Shown here one piece after another: positions 34,664-43,189 of a stretch of 64,000 nt of DNA. The position numbers were made by a program, and so were the translations under genes. This DNA comes from Acidiflorens sp963841945. GTDB taxonomy: Bacteria > Acidobacteriota > Terriglobia > Terriglobales > Acidobacteriaceae. Position 1 is the first letter of the stretch. Each line of letters starts with the position of its first letter. Location: positions 419,174 to 483,173 of the forward strand of contig CAWJFC010000005.1 of NCBI GenBank assembly GCA_963841945.1. Direction: 5' to 3'. The notes under the pieces were generated by a model. That model saw only the letters and a program-made list of their open reading frames with translations, was not told the DNA's origin and did not search any database.

Positions 34664-35591
34664 GAGCAGTCCCTCCTCAAGTGCAGCCTAGAACGAACAT
34701 GCAAGAATGTCAAGAATAGACTAGATTGAATATTATAGAGTATGTAACGTAATGATAATATTACTACAATAAATGTCAGATTGCGTTATGGTGGGAAATC
34801 TTTGGAAAATCTGGAGGAAACGCCGGGAGGGACGTCACGCATAAATAGAGAGTCCCGAGGGGATGTTGAGCTTTTTCGTCTCGGCCAGTAGCTCGCGTTT
34901 AGACCCTTGCTGACCTTATTCCCACAACTCCCTTGCGGGTGGATTGCAGGCCGATCTTGCTCGGGCTCCGGGCTCACCGCCAACCGGATAAATCAGTCCA
35001 ACTCCTCGGGACTCTATCTTGCCTTCGACGTTCGTTCCTGTTCGCCTCAACCAGCGCTCAGCTATAGACCCTTGCTTGCCCTCTCGTACCGGCCTTGCGG
35101 TTTTCGGAGTGACTTCGCTTGAGCCCCGGACCTTGCACCAACCGGGAAAACTTCAGAACGTGTCAAAGAACGATTATGTTTTTAACATGACTGCTTTTAT
35201 CGTCAATGGAATTCGCCGTATTGTAAGTACTGATTTGTCAGGTATGTGCAGGGCGTCCACAGGCGGGTGACGCAAAAATTGTGCAGCCAATCGCAGCCGA
35301 GTGGTTTCAGGCAGCGTTGATCGGGCTTTCGCTTGAATTTATGGACTTCCAGCACTTCGGTTCGTAATCCGGACCACCCTAGTCCTGTTGTGCAAATCTC
35401 ACGTCAATGCAGGCGGAGCGCGGCATCTGGCAGGATGCTGGTTTGAATCCATCCGCGCAAAAGCGCGCGTAAGAGTTTGGCGAGACCACGGCCGACAGGC
35501 ACTGTCGGCGGACACGACCGGCGGAACGAGTCGCCTCCGCCGAACCACCACCCGAGTTATGATCGATGCAAGCTTGCCGCAGACTCAGATC
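34664..35591. other. Long gene-free region with AT-rich promoter zone and repeats
   Basis: About 930 bp. The first 140 bp (34664-34800) is unusually AT-rich for this genome and probably contains the promoter/operator of the PIN operon. It then holds repeat copy B and an inverted end (34843-35017) and a weaker third copy (35065-35150, sharing AGACCCTTGCT and ACCAACCGG). Open frames before 35592 look non-coding. Confidence 0.5.
34843..35017. repeat. Direct repeat copy B within a small inverted-repeat element
   Basis: The first 98 bp repeat copy A at 33671. The segment starts with ATAGAGAGTCCCGAGG (34845-34860) and ends with CCTCGGGACTCTAT (35004-35017), imperfect terminal inverted repeats that enclose about 173 bp. 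It resembles a small non-autonomous element, but no transposase is nearby and no target duplication was confirmed. Confidence 0.7.
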
Positions 35592-36815
35592 ATGTTCAAT
35601 CAACGACGAATCACCGTGGTTCTCATGCTGGTAGCTCTTGCTCCTCTTTCTTTCGCCGCCAAAAAAGGGAAGAAAGAAAAAGAGGAACCTGTTCTCCATC
35701 AGGTGGGCTTCTCCTTCCGTCAGTTTGCGACGCCGGAGGGCTACAACTGGCGCGACTCCAAGGAGCATGCGCTGAGCGGCGTCGTTTGGTATCCGTGCGA
35801 AGACGGCGTTGACGCCAAAGACCAGTTCATCGGGCCTCCGGATGCGCCGCTGTTTTTTGCGGGACACGCCGCCAAGGATGCGATGCTCGCGCCCACGTTC
35901 GCGAAACTTCCATTGGTCGCGCTTTCTCATGGCACGGGCGGCAGCGCGCTGCAAATGGCGTGGCTTGGAACCTATCTGGCGGCGCGCGGCTATATCGTGG
36001 TTGCAGTCAATCATCCGGGCAACAACGCGGTGACCGGATACACAACCCGGGGCTTTGTCGAGGGTTGGGAACGGGCCAGGGACATCAGCACGGTGATCAG
36101 CGACATGCTCGCCGATCCGCGGTTCGGTTCGAAGATTGACCCGGATCGGATCGGTGCAGCCGGCTTCTCTTTCGGCGGATACACGATGATGGAACTGGCG
36201 GGCGCAACGACCGATATCAACCGGCTATTGGCCTGGTGCGGCGAACCAAAGTCCGAGCGAGCAAAGACAGGCGAACCTAAGACCGACGAATCGAAGACAG
36301 GCGAGACAAAGCCCGCCGAGACAAAGAACGACCAACCAAGAAGCACCTGCGATAATCCCGAGATGCCGGATCTGATGGAGAAGTTCGCGGCCGAGAAACA
36401 GTCGCCCGAGGTGCAGCAGGCTTTGCAACACGCCGGGGATTCGTACCGCGATCCGCGCATCCGGGCCGTCTTCGCCATTGCGCCCGCGGTGGCACGGGCA
36501 TTCACACCGGAAAGTCTCGAGAAGATCGCGATTCCCGTAGAGATTGTCGCGGGGGCGGCCGATCCGATCGCCCCTCCTGCCACAAATGCGCAGTTTTTCG
36601 CCACGAACATCAGGAATGCACAGCTCACCATTTTGCCGGGTGGGGTTGGGCATTACACATTTCTCGATGTCGGCACGGACGCAGGCAAGAAGCAGATGCC
36701 GCAATTTTTTGTGGATAATCCGGGCGTCGATCGCGAGGCCGTGCATGAGCAGGCTGCGGGGATGACCGCCGACTTCTTCGACAAGGAACTGGCGCCGCAG
36801 AAAAAAAGGCGGTAA
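35592..36815 (+). CDS. Secreted alpha/beta hydrolase (dienelactone/PAF-hydrolase-like)
   Basis: About 407 residues with a signal peptide (VVLMLVALAPLSFAA). Nucleophile motif GFSFGGYTMM, a preceding oxyanion HGTGGS, an Asp in VEIVAGAADPIAPP and a His in GGVGHYTF complete a Ser hydrolase triad. A charged insertion of KTGEPKTDESKTGETK-type repeats (coded near 36244-36335) interrupts the fold before the lid region. The ATG begins the signal peptide; an upstream in-frame ATG at 35559 is less likely. The substrate is unknown, probably an ester or lipid. Confidence 0.82.
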   Translation: MFNQRRITVVLMLVALAPLSFAAKKGKKEKEEPVLHQVGFSFRQFATPEGYNWRDSKEHALSGVVWYPCEDGVDAKDQFIGPPDAPLFFAGHAAKDAMLAPTFAKLPLVALSHGTGGSALQMAWLGTYLAARGYIVVAVNHPGNNAVTGYTTRGFVEGWERARDISTVISDMLADPRFGSKIDPDRIGAAGFSFGGYTMMELAGATTDINRLLAWCGEPKSERAKTGEPKTDESKTGETKPAETKNDQPRSTCDNPEMPDLMEKFAAEKQSPEVQQALQHAGDSYRDPRIRAVFAIAPAVARAFTPESLEKIAIPVEIVAGAADPIAPPATNAQFFATNIRNAQLTILPGGVGHYTFLDVGTDAGKKQMPQFFVDNPGVDREAVHEQAAGMTADFFDKELAPQKKRR

Positions 36816-36861
36816 ACGGCGTCCTAGACCAATGAATGCGGCGAAGGTCGCAGGAACCGGC

Positions 36862-36939
36862 GTTACGACAAGTTGTTACGACACATTGTTACGACACGTT
36901 GATACGACACCTTGACACGACACTTTGATACGACACTTG
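36862..36939. repeat. 13-bp tandem repeat, six copies
   Basis: Units of the form GTTACGACACATT or GATACGACACTTT begin at 36862, 36875, 36888, 36901, 36914 and 36927. The array lies about 55 bp upstream of the nucleoside phosphorylase gene. Confidence 0.92.
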
Positions 36940-36995
36940 ATCAAACGCGCCGGATCACTGCGCGCTACGCATCTCCTGTAGAATTCTGACCAATC

Positions 36996-37847
36996 GTGAA
37001 TCCAGAGATGACAACCGATACATTTGCGCGGGCCGAGTCGGCCGAGGCCTTCGTCCGTTCGCGGAGCCCGTTGCATCCCGAGATAGGGCTGGTGCTGGGA
37101 TCTGGACTTGGCGCGTTTGCCGACGATCTCTCCGAGGCGGTGCAAATTCCTTACGCAGAGATCCCTTCGTTTCCGCGATCGACTGCGATTGGACATGTGG
37201 GGCAGTTGGTGATTGGAAAATCGGGGAACGTGCCGGTTGCGGTGATGCAGGGGCGCGTGCATTTGTATGAGGGCTACTCGGCGGCGGAGGTCGCATTTCC
37301 GACGCGCGTTCTCGGGCGCATGGGAATTCGGACGCTGATTCTGACCAATGCGGCGGGCGGGATCAATGCGGAGTATGGTCAGGGCGCGCTGGTGATGCTG
37401 CGCGACCATATCAATTTGCAGGGACAAAATCCGCTGACCGGGCCGAACGATGAACGCTTTGGGCATCGTTTTCCGGACATGAGTTTTGCGTATGCGAAGC
37501 GGTTGCGCGAGATAGCGCTGGAGGAAGCGCGGAAACTGGGAATCGCCCCGCATGAAGGCGTGTATGCGGCGCTGGCCGGGCCAAGTTACGAGACTCCGGC
37601 GGAGATCCGGTATTTGCGGACGATTGGGGCGGATCTGGTGGGGATGTCAACCGTGGCGGAGACGATTGCGGCGCGGCACATGGGGATTGAGGTGCTCGCA
37701 ATTTCCTGCGTGACGAATATGGCGGCGGGGACTACGGATAAGGCGCTTGATCATGAAGAGGTGCTGGAGGTCGGCCGGCGCGTGATGGGACAGTTTGTGG
37801 CTTTGCTGCGAGCGGTCTTGCCGCGGGTAAATGCGGCGGCTCGATAA
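36996..37847 (+). CDS. punA: Purine nucleoside phosphorylase
   Basis: 283 residues of the trimeric PNP class. Motifs in order: LVLGSGLGAFAD (phosphate loop), STAIGHVGQLVIG, VMQGRVHLYEGY, LTNAAGGIN (substrate loop), GPSYETPAEIR and VGMSTVAETIAARH. It cleaves purine nucleosides with phosphate to base and ribose-1-phosphate, feeding purine salvage. GTG at 36996 or ATG at 37008 are equally placed starts. A six-copy tandem repeat lies just upstream. The enzyme looks intact. Confidence 0.92.
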   Translation: MNPEMTTDTFARAESAEAFVRSRSPLHPEIGLVLGSGLGAFADDLSEAVQIPYAEIPSFPRSTAIGHVGQLVIGKSGNVPVAVMQGRVHLYEGYSAAEVAFPTRVLGRMGIRTLILTNAAGGINAEYGQGALVMLRDHINLQGQNPLTGPNDERFGHRFPDMSFAYAKRLREIALEEARKLGIAPHEGVYAALAGPSYETPAEIRYLRTIGADLVGMSTVAETIAARHMGIEVLAISCVTNMAAGTTDKALDHEEVLEVGRRVMGQFVALLRAVLPRVNAAAR

Positions 37848-37922
37848 AGCGATCTGTTCGAAATCTGTGGCAGGATGAGACGGAGCACAATGAGCCCCGT
37901 CCCTCCAAATCACCCCGAACAA

Positions 37923-38540
37923 CTACAACACCACGCAGGCTTCCCCAAAATCGAGGCGCGGATTGCGCGGATAAAGTTTGCTGTGGTCGCCGTAGCCCAG
38001 GTTGCAGAGAAAATTTGCCTTCCACTTGCCGTCGGGGAAAAATTCGGCGTTCACTTTGTTCTGGTCGAAACCGGACATCGGGCCGCAATCGAGGCCCAGG
38101 GCCCGCGCGGCCAAAATGAAATAGGCACCCTCAAGCGAGCTGTTGCGCAGGCCGGTTTCCTCGATCAGAGATTGGTTCCCTCTAAATAACGGACGCATGT
38201 CACGCTGCGGAAATAATTTCGGGAGCTTTTCGTAAAATTCCGTGTCCCAGGCCATGATCACGGTGGCGGGAGCGGCCATTGTCTTTTCAACATTGCCGGG
38301 AGCTAGCGCGGGCTTGAGGCGCTCTTTCGCTTCGGGGCTGACGAGGAACACGAATCGGGCGGGTGACGTGTTGGCGCTGGTCGGGCCGAGACGCGCGAGT
38401 TCGTAAGCCTTGCGGAGAAGTTCAACGGGAACCGGCTTGGGGAGCCATGCGCTGTGGGTGCGCGCCTCGTGAAAGAGCTGGTTGAGGACGGCATCGGGAA
38501 GAGCGGAACGAGGGTGCGAGTGGGTGGCCGTTTCCGGCAT
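37923..38540 (-). CDS. Nitroreductase-family flavoprotein (RutE/malonic semialdehyde reductase-like)
   Basis: 205 residues of the FMN-dependent nitroreductase fold with LGPTSANTSPARFVF at the start and GLDCGPMSGFDQNKVNAEFF, the RutE-type C-terminal signature, followed by CNLGYGDHSKLYPRNPRL. RutE-like enzymes reduce malonic semialdehyde or similar carbonyls using NAD(P)H. The ATG has AAGGAG at good spacing; the longer upstream frame is unlikely. It is transcribed divergently from a GbsR-type regulator, with a palindromic operator between them. Confidence 0.85.
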   Translation of the reverse strand: MPETATHSHPRSALPDAVLNQLFHEARTHSAWLPKPVPVELLRKAYELARLGPTSANTSPARFVFLVSPEAKERLKPALAPGNVEKTMAAPATVIMAWDTEFYEKLPKLFPQRDMRPLFRGNQSLIEETGLRNSSLEGAYFILAARALGLDCGPMSGFDQNKVNAEFFPDGKWKANFLCNLGYGDHSKLYPRNPRLDFGEACVVL

Positions 38541-38622
38541 TGTTTTCTCCTTAATTTTTAATTCTCTTCGCATTACCGGTTGATGTACTTCCCAATGCGC
38601 GGGAGGCCGAACAGGACGCCCC

Positions 38623-38651
38623 TTGACACGATCCTTCTGATACTGTACTTT
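38623..38651 (+). promoter_or_regulatory. Candidate promoter towards the GbsR regulator
   Basis: TTGACA (38623-38628), 17-bp spacer, TACTTT (38646-38651) with TG just before. The palindrome at 38649-38666 overlaps its -10 end, so a bound regulator would block it. Confidence 0.6.
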
Positions 38652-38666
38652 CTGTTGTAACAGAAA
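38649..38666. promoter_or_regulatory. Palindromic operator TTTCTGTT-GT-AACAGAAA
   Basis: A perfect 8-bp inverted repeat separated by two bases, between the nitroreductase and GbsR genes. Size and position fit a MarR/GbsR-type dimer site controlling both directions. Confidence 0.7.
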
Positions 38667-38815
38667 TTACGGATTTGCCGGTATACGGAAGTTCGCAAAT
38701 TTCAAAACTGCTTCTTCCACGGATGAACGCGGATTCTCACGGATTCTAATAATTCACTTTCCTGTGGCCGATTCTCTTTGACTCCGTCGGGCGCAGGAAG
38801 TTCTCGGGGGCAACT

Positions 38816-39358
38816 ATGCCGCTTTCGCCGATCGACCAACGATTTGTTCTGCACTGGGGTGAGATGGGAACGCGCTGGGGAATCAACCGGACCGTCGCCC
38901 AGGTGCATGCACTGCTGTTTCTTTCCCCCAAACCGCTGCACGCTGAGGAGATTGCCGCGACGCTGACGGTAGCGCGCTCGAACGTTAGCAACAGCCTGCG
39001 CGAATTGCAGGGCTGGGGGATCGTGCGTGTGGTGCATGTTCTTGGGGACCGGCGAGATCATTTCGAGTCGGTGAAAGATGTGTGGGAGATTTTTCGGATC
39101 GTTTCGGAGGAGCGAAAGCGGCGGGAGATCGATCCGACGCTGCGCGTGCTGGAAGAGTGCGTCAGCGAACTGAAGGGTGCGGGCCCGGCGAATGCTTACA
39201 CGCGTGAGCGACTGGAGGAAATGCTGGAATTCTTAACCACGACGTCGGGCTTGTTTGAAGAGCTGGTGCACCTGCCGACGGGAACGCTGCGCGGGATGGC
39301 GCGCCTCCGCGGAAGACTGAAATCGCTTTTCGGGGCGGGCAAGACGACGCAGAAGTGA
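38816..39358 (+). CDS. GbsR/MarR-family transcriptional regulator
   Basis: 180 residues with a winged helix (about 28-85): WGINRTVAQVHALLFLSPKPLHAEEIAATLTVARSNVSNSLRELQGWGIV, matching GbsR-like MarR regulators, then a helical dimer part. It probably represses itself and the divergent nitroreductase through the palindrome at 38649-38666. The ligand is unknown. A DCC-family oxidoreductase starts seven bp after its stop and is likely co-transcribed. Confidence 0.87.
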   Translation: MPLSPIDQRFVLHWGEMGTRWGINRTVAQVHALLFLSPKPLHAEEIAATLTVARSNVSNSLRELQGWGIVRVVHVLGDRRDHFESVKDVWEIFRIVSEERKRREIDPTLRVLEECVSELKGAGPANAYTRERLEEMLEFLTTTSGLFEELVHLPTGTLRGMARLRGRLKSLFGAGKTTQK

Positions 39359-39365
39359 GGGAAGG

Positions 39366-39785
39366 ATGATTTCGCTGGCATCGGAGTTGACGGACACGAA
39401 GGGGCGGCACGCGCGAGGCTGGCTGTTCTACGACGCGGAGTGCGCGTTCTGCACGCGAATTGCGCGATGGCTGGCCGGTCCGATACGCAGGCGCGGGCTG
39501 GAGGTGGGCGCGTTGCAGGATCCGCGAGTCGGGGCGCTGCTGGGGTTGTCGCAGGAGGAACTGTTGCGCGCGGTGAGGTTCGTGTTTGCAGATGGTCGGC
39601 ATTGCGCGGGAGCGGATGCATTGCTGGCGGTCGTGAACGAATTGTGGTGGGCGAGGCCGCTGGTTTGGGTGGCGAAGATTCCCTATGTTTTGCCGGTTCT
39701 GCGTGCGGGATATCGGTGGGGCTCGGCGCGATGGAATTGCCGCGCGGACGTTTGTATCGGCACTTCTCTTTCGGCGGGCCGATGA
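39366..39785 (+). CDS. DCC-family (DUF393) thiol-disulfide oxidoreductase-like protein
   Basis: 139 residues with the family signature YDAECAFCTRIARW near residues 22-35, giving the D-x-x-C-x-x-C redox pair, and later WWARPLVWVAKIPYVLPVLRAGYRW. Members are predicted thioredoxin-like oxidoreductases. The start follows GGAAGG and lies seven bp after the GbsR gene, so both share a transcript. The partner protein is unknown. Confidence 0.83.
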   Translation: MISLASELTDTKGRHARGWLFYDAECAFCTRIARWLAGPIRRRGLEVGALQDPRVGALLGLSQEELLRAVRFVFADGRHCAGADALLAVVNELWWARPLVWVAKIPYVLPVLRAGYRWGSARWNCRADVCIGTSLSAGR

Positions 39786-39884
39786 AGGAACTGGGAGGAA
39801 TCAGACTCGTTGCACTGTGAGCACAAACTTATCACCACTGGGTTACACAGAGGAGCATAAGAGCTTAACTGAGGTGGCGCTTCC

Positions 39885-41279
39885 ATGAAGATCAAGTTCA
39901 CTGACTTGTGGAGTACGAGCGGAACGATTGATCGCGGGGCCTATGCGCTTGTCGGCGTGATCGGGTTCGCGCTGAAACACAACCTGGATCGTCTGGTCGC
40001 AACGGTTGGGTTTAATCGACCGTGGAGCGTGTTTAACTACGTCGAGCCCGTGCGCGACGTGGCGCGGATCACGCAGCTTCGTGGCGCTGAGGCGGCGTTT
40101 CTCGCGACGATGGTGGCGATGTCGCTCCCATTCATCTGGGTGGGCGTCGTGTTGACATTGAAACGGCTTCGCAGCGCGAGATTGCCGTCGGCGCTGGTTG
40201 CGCTGTTCTTCGTGCCGTTCCTGAACCTGTTGTTCTTTCTCGTGCTCTGCCTCGCTCCCGCGCGCGCTGCTTCGCTTACAGATCAAAGCGAAGGCAGGAA
40301 GAGGAGTTCCTGGCTGATGCGAATTCTCCCAGAGAGCGCGCTCGGAAGCGCCGCAGCTTCAGTGGTGTTCACAGTGCCGGCTGGTTTGGGCCTGGCTGTG
40401 CTTGGATCTCAAGTCTTGAAGAATTATGGCTGGGGATTATTCGTGGCTCTGCCATTCGCGATGGGATTTGCGGCCGTCGTTATCTATAGCGCGCGCGAGC
40501 CGCGTAGCTTTTCCAGTTGCATTGGAGTCGCGTGCCTGTCGGTGGGGCTCCTGGGAGCGGCCTTGCTGGCAGTTGCAGTCGAGGGCGTGGGCTGCCTGAT
40601 TATGGCGGCTCCAATTGCATTGCCCCTCGCCATCGGCGGCGGAGCGTGCGCGTTCGCCGGGCAAAGGCAATGGCGATTTCGCGGCGATGCGCCCGCCTAT
40701 CTTTCCGCGCTGCTTCTCTTCGTGCCCGCAGTACAGTTGACGGAACACGCCGTGGCCCCGCCTGCGCCGGTGTTTGTTGTGCGATCTTCAGTGGACATTC
40801 ATGCGTCGCCAGAAAGAGTTTGGCACCAGGTGATCGCGTTTTCGGAGATTGGGCCGCCTACGGAATGGATTTTTCGGGCGGGGATCGCATATCCAATTCG
40901 CGCGGAAATGTTGGGGAGCGGTGTGGGCGCGGAACGGCATTGCGTGTTTTCTACGGGCGCGTTCGTCGAGCCGATTGAAGTTTGGGATGAACCGCGGCTG
41001 CTGAAGTTCTCGGTGACGGCGAATCCGCCGCCGATGGCGGAGTGGACACCGTACTCGCATGTCGACCCTCCGCATCTGCATGGATTTCTGGAGTCGAATG
41101 GCGGACAGTTTCGGCTAATACCGCTGCCCGATGGCGGGACGCGACTGGAAGGCACAACGTGGTATCGGCATGGCTTGTGGCCGTCGGAGTATTGGAGACT
41201 CTGGTCGGACGCGATCATTCATCGGATTCATATGCGCGTGCTGCGGCATATTCGGGACGAGGCGGAGAAAAGCCCTTAG
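39885..41279 (+). CDS. Membrane protein fused to an SRPBCC (polyketide cyclase-like) domain
   Basis: 464 residues. The N-terminal part has a DUF805-like pair of helices with FIWVGVVLTLKRLRSARLP, followed by several further membrane helices to about residue 290. The C-terminal 150 residues (RSSVDIHASPERVWHQVIAF ... GGTRLEGTTWYRHGLWP) form an SRPBCC/START-type ligand-binding fold. The combination suggests a membrane-tethered hydrophobic-ligand binder. The function is unknown. It is a clear single frame with an ATG start. Confidence 0.75.
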   Translation: MKIKFTDLWSTSGTIDRGAYALVGVIGFALKHNLDRLVATVGFNRPWSVFNYVEPVRDVARITQLRGAEAAFLATMVAMSLPFIWVGVVLTLKRLRSARLPSALVALFFVPFLNLLFFLVLCLAPARAASLTDQSEGRKRSSWLMRILPESALGSAAASVVFTVPAGLGLAVLGSQVLKNYGWGLFVALPFAMGFAAVVIYSAREPRSFSSCIGVACLSVGLLGAALLAVAVEGVGCLIMAAPIALPLAIGGGACAFAGQRQWRFRGDAPAYLSALLLFVPAVQLTEHAVAPPAPVFVVRSSVDIHASPERVWHQVIAFSEIGPPTEWIFRAGIAYPIRAEMLGSGVGAERHCVFSTGAFVEPIEVWDEPRLLKFSVTANPPPMAEWTPYSHVDPPHLHGFLESNGGQFRLIPLPDGGTRLEGTTWYRHGLWPSEYWRLWSDAIIHRIHMRVLRHIRDEAEKSP

Positions 41280-41318
41280 CCCTCTTGGCGTTTAGCTCTT
41301 GGCTCTTGGCACAACGCT

Positions 41319-41340
41319 GAGACGCGGCGAGCCGCGTCTC
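41319..41340. repeat. GC-rich palindrome GAGACGCGGC/GCCGCGTCTC
   Basis: Ten-bp perfect inverted halves with two bases between them, between two plus-strand genes. It may act as a terminator-like or REP-type element; only a short T-rich stretch follows. Confidence 0.6.
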
Positions 41341-41488
41341 TACACATCTTTTGTTCCTCTTCATTTCCCTCCTGCTTGCCATTTCCTGGAATCTTGAAAT
41401 GCTTTGGCGTTGATTGGCGGTTTAACGGAAGCGTGAAGCCGCTGGGCAGCATCTATAATCGACAGTGACTTCATGTGAGGAGATTGCG

Positions 41489-41887
41489 ATGTCGAATGTG
41501 ATTCCTGAGAAGTATCGTGACCTTTTTACGAAGAAGGCTTTTGCGAGTTTGGGAACCCTGATGCCGGATGGGCAGCCGCAGGTCACGCCGGTGTGGTGCG
41601 ATTTTGATGGCGAACATGTGATTTTCAATTCGGCGAAGGGGCGGCAGAAGGACAAGAATGTGCGGCGCGATCCGCGCGTCGCCATGGCCATTATCGATCC
41701 TGACAATCCATATCGATATCTGGAGATTCGCGGCGAGGTGGTGGAGATCACGGAAGAGGGCGCGGACAAGCATATCGATAAGATGGCGAAAAAATATTTG
41801 GGCGCGGATAAATATCCCTATGCGCAGCCGGGTGAGGTGCGGGTGATTTACAAGATCAGGCCCGAGCACACGACGGTAATGGGATAG
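41489..41887 (+). CDS. PPOX-class F420-dependent oxidoreductase
   Basis: 132 residues of the pyridoxamine-phosphate-oxidase-like split barrel: FASLGTLMPDGQPQVTPVWCDFDGEHVIFNSAKGRQKDKNVRRDPRVAMAI, then YRYLEIRGEVVEITEEGADKHIDKMAKKYLG. The pattern fits the TIGR03618 F420-binding branch rather than FMN PNPOx. Such enzymes reduce small substrates using F420H2, implying F420 biosynthesis elsewhere in the genome. The ATG has GAGGAG six bases upstream. Confidence 0.85.
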   Translation: MSNVIPEKYRDLFTKKAFASLGTLMPDGQPQVTPVWCDFDGEHVIFNSAKGRQKDKNVRRDPRVAMAIIDPDNPYRYLEIRGEVVEITEEGADKHIDKMAKKYLGADKYPYAQPGEVRVIYKIRPEHTTVMG

Positions 41888-42282
41888 CATTTGCAATCTG
41901 GAAAGCAGCGGACGACATAATTTTTGAAGTGGCGTTGCGCCGACATCGCAGGCAGCAAGAGAGCGGTATGCCCTGGAAAAGTGGATCGTGATGCACGCCT
42001 GGAAGGGCGCTTGTGCCTCGATATTCGGGGAACCCTGAGTGTCCGCAAACGGACAACGCGCCCAAGCGAATACGAATCGCAAGTATCAATCAACTGCGCA
42101 ATTTTGTTTGCTTCCATTTTGCGCCGTGAAGCGTCCAAGCAATAAGCAAGTGTTCACGGGGGGTTAGTTTCCCGGCGGCATCGTGGGCCGCTCACGGGAA
42201 CTTTGAAGCGATCTTCGCCGTATCTAAACAGAACGGAAATTTGGGCTGGCAGGACCGCGTTTTTTTGCGTTGTGGAGGGCTT
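41888..42282. other. Gene-free region
   Basis: About 395 bp between two plus-strand genes. Open frames here show no protein-like pattern. No terminator with a clear T run was seen; the promoter of the next gene probably lies near its 3' end. Confidence 0.4.
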
Positions 42283-42804
42283 ATGGAAGTTGCCAAGAAC
42301 GGTCATGACGGGTTGCAGAGCGTAGCTGTACTGAATGACGTTTCGGTACACCAGGTAGTGAAGGCGGCGCACGAAGAGCTGCGACAACTTTTGCAGCAGC
42401 GGGCCGAGATCATGAAGCGCATCGGGACAGTAAAGCAGACGATTACGGGACTGGCCGATCTGTTTGGCGAGGAAGCGCTGGGCGAAGAACTGCTCGACTT
42501 GATTGACCGCAAGCCGAATGGCCGCCAGCCTGGTTTCACGAAGGCTTGCCGGCGGGTGTTGATGGAGATGCGGCGTCCGATGGGAGCGCGGGAGGTGTGC
42601 GCGGAACTGGAGCGGAAGGCTCCAACGATTCTGGCCCGTCACAAGGACCCGCTGGCGTCGGTGACCACGGTGTTGAACCGGTTGGTGGATTATGGCGAGG
42701 CGCGGAGTTTGTCGAACGATCGCGGAAGGCGGGTCTGGGAGTGGGTCAGCGAGGGCGAGCAGCCCGCGACGCAAACCGTAATGCAGGAGAGGATTCCGGC
42801 GTAA
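42283..42804 (+). CDS. Conserved hypothetical protein with a C-terminal winged-helix-like domain
   Basis: 173 residues. Helical, coiled-coil-like N-terminal half (HQVVKAAHEELRQLLQQRAEIMKRIGTVKQTITGL) followed by a domain with RRVLMEMRRPMGAREVCAELERK and ASVTTVLNRLVDYGEARSLSNDRGRRVWEW, reminiscent of winged-helix DNA-binding folds. It is probably a DNA-associated protein of acidobacteria, with unknown role. The ATG follows GGAGGG; an upstream in-frame ATG adds only a non-conserved leader. Confidence 0.7.
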   Translation: MEVAKNGHDGLQSVAVLNDVSVHQVVKAAHEELRQLLQQRAEIMKRIGTVKQTITGLADLFGEEALGEELLDLIDRKPNGRQPGFTKACRRVLMEMRRPMGAREVCAELERKAPTILARHKDPLASVTTVLNRLVDYGEARSLSNDRGRRVWEWVSEGEQPATQTVMQERIPA

Positions 42805-43189
42805 GGGATCTTGATTTGCAAGGCTGTCCGAAGGCTCAATTCCTCCATGAATTATGGATGTCTGGCGGGCGATGCCCGCCTATCGGCTGCAGCGCGGCCA
42901 TGTTCTAAGTCACCTGTCGTGGTCTTCTTCCCGACAACGAATCGTCTCTAAAAACTGATTCAGACCCGCGAGCAGCGATTTTTGCACGCCGGACCGGGTC
43001 CCACTCTTTAGTGCACGGATTCAGTACTCCACTGCCCTATTCACTTTCGTAACTCCTCACCGTAGGCCGGCTGACGCTATCCTAGATTTGGCTCCTCCCT
43101 GAAGAACACAGCCAAACCATTTACTGGGTGAAGTGCGACTGGGCAGTGCCGGTTTGCTTGCCGGTGGCTGCATCCGTGAGGCGACTGCA
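42805..43189. other. Gene-free region with a hairpin
   Basis: About 385 bp. A GGCGGGC (42864-42870)/GCCCGCC (42874-42880) hairpin with a 3-base loop follows the previous gene but has no T run. The remainder presumably holds the promoter of the pseudokinase gene. Confidence 0.45.

Noticed and set aside
34843..35017. Complete insertion sequence
   Set aside because: Inverted ends are imperfect, the element is only about 173 bp, and no transposase is present, so it is reported only as a repeat.
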